The translations under genes were made by a program, and so were the position numbers. From the NCBI GenBank assembly GCA_963854835.1, contig OY978526.1, positions 21,482,334 through 21,546,333 on the forward strand: a stretch of DNA of 64,000 nucleotides, written 5' to 3'. This stretch comes from Megamerina dolium (taxonomy: Eukaryota > Arthropoda > Insecta > Diptera > Megamerinidae). Numbering within the stretch: position 1 is the stretch's first letter; each line of letters starts with the position of its first letter. The notes below the pieces were generated by a model. That model was given only the letters and a program-made list of their open reading frames with translations, was not told the origin of the DNA and made no database searches. Below are positions 60,228-64,000 of the stretch, piece by piece.

Positions 60228-61415
60228 TGGGGACGGTCCCAGAACTACGCGACCTAACAAAGAAACCACAACAAATTTGGGAAAATTTTTCTTTATTTCT
60301 CAACAGAATCTCCTTTTAGCTCGATACACTTTTTCCAGCGTTATTCGATAGCTTCGATACCCTTCTTTATAGTATGAACTATCTAGCTCATTAAAATTGC
60401 CATCTAACGTAGATTTCACCTCTTCATGTTTTGCAAATATTCTACCACCAAGCGCCATTTTTTCAAATTTGGAAATAGAAAATAATCCGAAGGAGCTAAA
60501 TCTGGCAAATAAGGTGCGTGCTGAAGCAATTCGAACTTTAACTCATTGATTTTGGCCATCACAATAGCGGATGTTGTCTTGATGAAACAACACTTTCTTT
60601 TGCGCCAAATGCGGGCTTTTTTCTTTAATTTCATCAATTAAACGCTGCAACAAATTAGCATAATACTCGCCGTTGATTGTTTTTCTTTTTCAATAAAAAT
60701 TATCCCACGTGCATCCAAAAAAAAAAAACAGACGCCATAAGCTTGCCTGCCGATCGAACTGTCTTCGCCTGCTTAGGATACGATTCTTCCCTTTCAGTCC
60801 ACTGTTTTGACTGCTCCTTTCTCTCAGGTATGGTGGTGGTGGACTCATGTCTCATACATGGTTACGAATCGACGCAAAAACTCGGCTTTATTACTGTGAA
60901 ACATCGCCAAACACTCTTTAGAAACATCTTGACGATGTTGTTTTTGTTCTATCGTGAGCAAACGCGGCACACAGCTTTATCATCTTCAAATTTTCGGTTA
61001 ATATACAATTTATAACACTTTTTGAAATGCTTGTCATTTCACCTAGCTCATACACCTTCAGCCGGCGATCATCCCATACCTTTTTGTGGATTTCCTCAAA
61101 TGTTTCTGGCATGGCCACCTCAATTGGTCGACCACTACGATGTTCGTCTTGGAAGCGAATGAACAGACTCCCCCAGAGTAAAATCTACCTCGGATTCGTT
61201 GGACTGAGACCTTTCAAATGAAAGTATTGAATTACATAACGGTGACCAATTTTTTCCATGTTTACAAATTCACTGAGCTCCAAAAAAAATACTAAACAGA
61301 GTGGCGCCTTGAAACTTAAAACATATATTTTATTAGATTGCCACTTTTCACCAAAGTAATTTTTTTTTTTTTTTTTTCAAACTACTGCGGTCGGGTAATT
61401 CTGGGATCGCTTTCG
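60228..61415 (-). mobile_element. mariner MarD with TA-bounded diverged terminal repeats
   Basis: Left end from 60228 and reverse complement of the right end (to 61415) align from the flanking TA without gaps, sharing TCCCAGAA(C/T)TAC and CGACC. About 1.19 kb long. The gene is on the minus strand. Terminal-repeat divergence marks it as older than MarB. Confidence 0.8.
60390..61260 (-). pseudogene. MarD transposase with lost first Asp
   Basis: Read from 61260: MEKIGHRYVIQYFHLKGLSP, a deletion, HRSGRPIEVAMPETFEEIHK and DDRRLKVYELGEM. Near 60945 EFLRRFVTMYET shows Tyr where the first catalytic Asp is expected, followed by a stop in place of Trp. Then KEQSKQWTE-like sequence, an A/T-run expansion, LDARGIIFIEKE, TINGEYYANLLQRLIDEIKE and VLFHQDN (second Asp). 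The stretch PDLAPSDYFLFPNLKKW (third Asp) is in a different frame (60416-60637). Irritans-like by appearance. Confidence 0.85.
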
Positions 61416-61564
61416 TATGTGCCCTAATACGAGAATAGCAGAACTCTTTTTTTTTTGTTAGAACTTCAATTTTATAGGCATAAATTTTCTTTGCTATATT
61501 CTATGCTGATAAAAAATTTAGCTTGGCCTAATGTACAATATGTGTACTTATTTTTAAACCTATA

Positions 61565-62826
61565 TAAAGGGTTATCCATTTTGCGGTTTCAAAAGTAAAT
61601 GTAAATAAAACACATATAAAATATTTGTTATCATGATATTTCTTTTTTATTATAAAGTTTGAACGTTGACATTATGTGTGAAATACTACATCATTTAAAT
61701 GACCACCACGCGAATTGTTGCAAGCATCGATTCTTTTGAGGTAATTTTCGACCACACATTTTTTGACACATATTGGGCGGTATCTCAGCCATAACGTGAC
61801 GAATGTTGGTTTTTAGGTGCTCAAGAGTTAAAGGTTTATCTGCATAAACACGGTCTTTCGCGTAGCCCCACAAAAAAAAGTCAAGCGGTGTCAAATCGCA
61901 TGATCTTGGTGGCCACTTGATATCGCCACGACGCGGCCAGAAAATTTCTCTTGCAAAATAAAGCCATATTCGCTCGAGTTGTGTGGCATGTGGCACCGTC
62001 TTGTTGAAACCACATATTCTCTAAGTTGTATTCTAATAGCAGGCAAAAAAAAGTCGGATATCATATGACCATAACGGTGACAGTCGTTTCATCGTCGTTT
62101 TCGAAGAACTAAGGTCCAATCACACCTCCGGACCAAAGTGCGCACCAAGCAGTGACAATTACTTGAGGATTCTCAGAACCCCAAATATGACAATTTTGTT
62201 TGTTAACATACCCACCGAGTGAGAAATGTGCTTCGTCGCTGAAGAAAATTTTGTTCGAAAATTGCCGTCCACCGCCTGTTGTTCAAGCACCCATTCGACG
62301 TATCTACGACGTTGTGAATGGTCAGCTGGCTTCAGTTGTTGTGTGAGCTGGATTTTATATGGATGTAGGTGAAGATCCAAATGCAAAATACGCCATAATG
62401 TGCCGTACGACAGTCCTAATTCCTGAGAACGACGAGGAATCGACACATTCGGGTCTTCGGCAACACTTTCACTTACAGCAGCGATATTTTCGGTGGTACG
62501 AGCGAAACGATGATGCACAGGCCTTACAATATCTGTAACCGATCCAGTCTCTTCATATTTCTTCACAATTTTGCCAATTGCTTGCGTAGTTGGACGATTA
62601 TGTAAACCATAATCTCCTCTTAAAGCACGATATGTGGCTGTGGCAGAATCACCATTTTTGTAGTAGGTTTTTACAATTTTAGTGCGTTGTGCGATAGTTA
62701 AGCGATCCATTTTCGCAAATGTCAGACTTTGAACTGAAAAAGAAAGAAATTGTTTTAAGAACTCAGTTTGATAGATGTCGAATTCTAGCCCTATACTTTT
62801 GAAACCGCGAAATGGATAACCCTTTA
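61565..62826 (-). mobile_element. rosa-type (DD41D) mariner with complete ends
   Basis: 1262 bp. The left end TAAAGGGTTATCCATTTTGC and the reverse complement of the right end (TAAAGGGTTATCCATTTCGC) match almost perfectly for about 30 bases through GGTTTCAAAAGT. TA target duplications at 61563-61564 and 62827-62828. The gene is on the minus strand. The D-D spacing fits the rosa group, first known from the fruit fly Ceratitis rosa. It lies 150 bp from MarD in the same orientation. Confidence 0.9.
61691..62710 (-). pseudogene. DD41D transposase, a few lesions
   Basis: The start at 62710 opens MDRLTIAQRTKIVKTYYKNG (first HTH), then TTENIAAVSESVAEDPNV, SYGTLWRILHLDLHLHPYKI and RRRYVEWVLEQQ. A one-base frameshift near 62255 moves the first catalytic motif FFSDEAHFSLGGYVNKQNC into another frame. 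The second motif WFQQDGATCHT (about 62005) and the third RSCDLTPLDFFLWGY (about 61890) are both legible, separated by frame changes and a short deletion. The tail IRHVMAEIPPNMCQK follows. Three Asp motifs can be read, so this is the least decayed transposase by motif content, yet it is not functional as it stands. Confidence 0.88.
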
Positions 62827-63105
62827 TAATATACAGATATGTACATATATGAAGTGAAATACAGTAAATACTGTTTTTCGATCAATTTTTATGATTTATC
62901 TAATAGGCTTTTATTACTATGGATATTATAATTAAAAATTCCTTATATATTCATAATGTTTTTCATATGCTCTTGTGCATTCATATTTCGAATAAATTGA
63001 GTTCTACTAATTTTCTACACTGTTCTACTGTTACCTGAAAGCAAAAAAAAAACTATAGAAGGCTTAACTTCAGTCATATCGAGTATTAAATATCTCATGG
63101 CAAAT

Positions 63106-63366
<261 letters not shown>

Positions 63367-63424
63367 CAAAATAATAGACTTATGTGCTTAAAGTAAGCAT
63401 TGGTTTTAGCCAATAGTGTCCATT

Positions 63425-64000
63425 TTGAAACATACTCATATGCTTCAGTTTTGTTGCTTTATTCATGTGCAAAATAAAGTCGAGAACATATACTTTTGTA
63501 TGGGAAGTAGGTGTAGTTTTTATCCGATTCAATTCATTTTTCTACACATTTATGCTATGTCAAATTTATTCACAACTACCACGTTTCAACACGATAACTT
63601 CATATTTTCATTTGCAATGTATAAAATCATACATTCAAAGCATAATTTTGTATGGCAGGTAGACGTGTTTGTAATCCGATTCAACCCATTTTCAAATATA
63701 TCATTTAGCTAGTAAATATAATTATTGACACCAAGTTTCAGCTGGATAGCTTTATATTTTTATGTAAAAACACTGAAAAACACATACAAATGCTCCCTTT
63801 CGTATGGGAATTAGAAGAGGTTTTCATACAATTACTCCCATTTTTTTTTTTTATATAAATATTCGTTGATAATATTAACTTTATATGTTAACTTTCATTT
63901 GGATAGCTTTATATTCTCAAGCGTAAAATGTAAAAAAATGCATTCTACATCATACATTTGTATGGGAGGTAGGTGTAATATTCAATCAATTCAATTCATT
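63425..64000 (-). repeat. ~152-bp tandem array running off the window
   Basis: Cores TTTGTATGGGAAGTAGGTG (63495), TTTGTATGGCAGGTAGACG (63647), a diverged one near 63797 and TTTGTATGGGAGGTAGGTG (63957) are ~150-160 bp apart, each followed by an ATCCGATTCAA-like block. Same family and strand as the 52 kb array. A 98-codon frame (63416-63712) is repeat-derived. Confidence 0.85.

Overview
The window is AT-rich insect DNA with no host gene I can support. Mariner elements, LINE relics, about 150-bp satellites built on the motif CCACGCC..CCATACAAA, and dense simple repeats point to a higher fly (Diptera), possibly a tephritid fruit fly. That placement is inference from repeat content only. The stretch reads as intergenic or long-intron DNA filled by successive waves of mobile elements. 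No rRNA, functional tRNA, CRISPR or intact protein gene was seen.

Layout. 0-5 kb: two copies of a tRNA-derived SINE, a ~160-bp dispersed repeat (here 'S2') and a 5'-truncated LINE with an RNase H domain. 5.7-9.9 kb: a DINE/Helentron-like element with a (GTCY)n tract, a block of ~148-bp monomers in dimeric order and a 3' hairpin, then a second ~152-bp array. 10.9-14.7 kb: a mariner copy, an RTE scrap, and a mariner with near-perfect terminal repeats nested inside an older mariner. 15.8-24.6 kb: S2 repeats hit by two RTE-like elements (one with a clear 14-bp target duplication), a LINE tail that itself carries an RTE insertion with a 13-bp duplication, and two SINEs. 24.6-34.8 kb: a minisatellite, two more mariner copies, a SINE and a second RNase H LINE tail. 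36-50 kb: long S2 tandem arrays, a 165-bp recent tandem duplication, and more SINEs. 51.9-56.3 kb: two ~152-bp arrays, one with a 307-bp dimeric period. 56.6-57.5 kb: RT scraps. 60.2-62.8 kb: two complete-ended but decayed mariners, one of them a DD41D rosa-type element. 63.1-64.0 kb: a 256-bp (AT)n tract, then another ~152-bp array running off the end.

How the parts relate. Every recognisable coding sequence is a transposase or reverse transcriptase relic with stops or frameshifts. Nothing here can be shown to be active. The SINEs have an internal Pol III promoter (A and B boxes) but need a partner LINE for retrotransposition; the RTE or RNase H LINEs are candidates, with no direct proof. 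The most informative content is the SINE family, the satellite-bearing DINE-like element with its related arrays, and several insertions whose target duplications allow relative dating.
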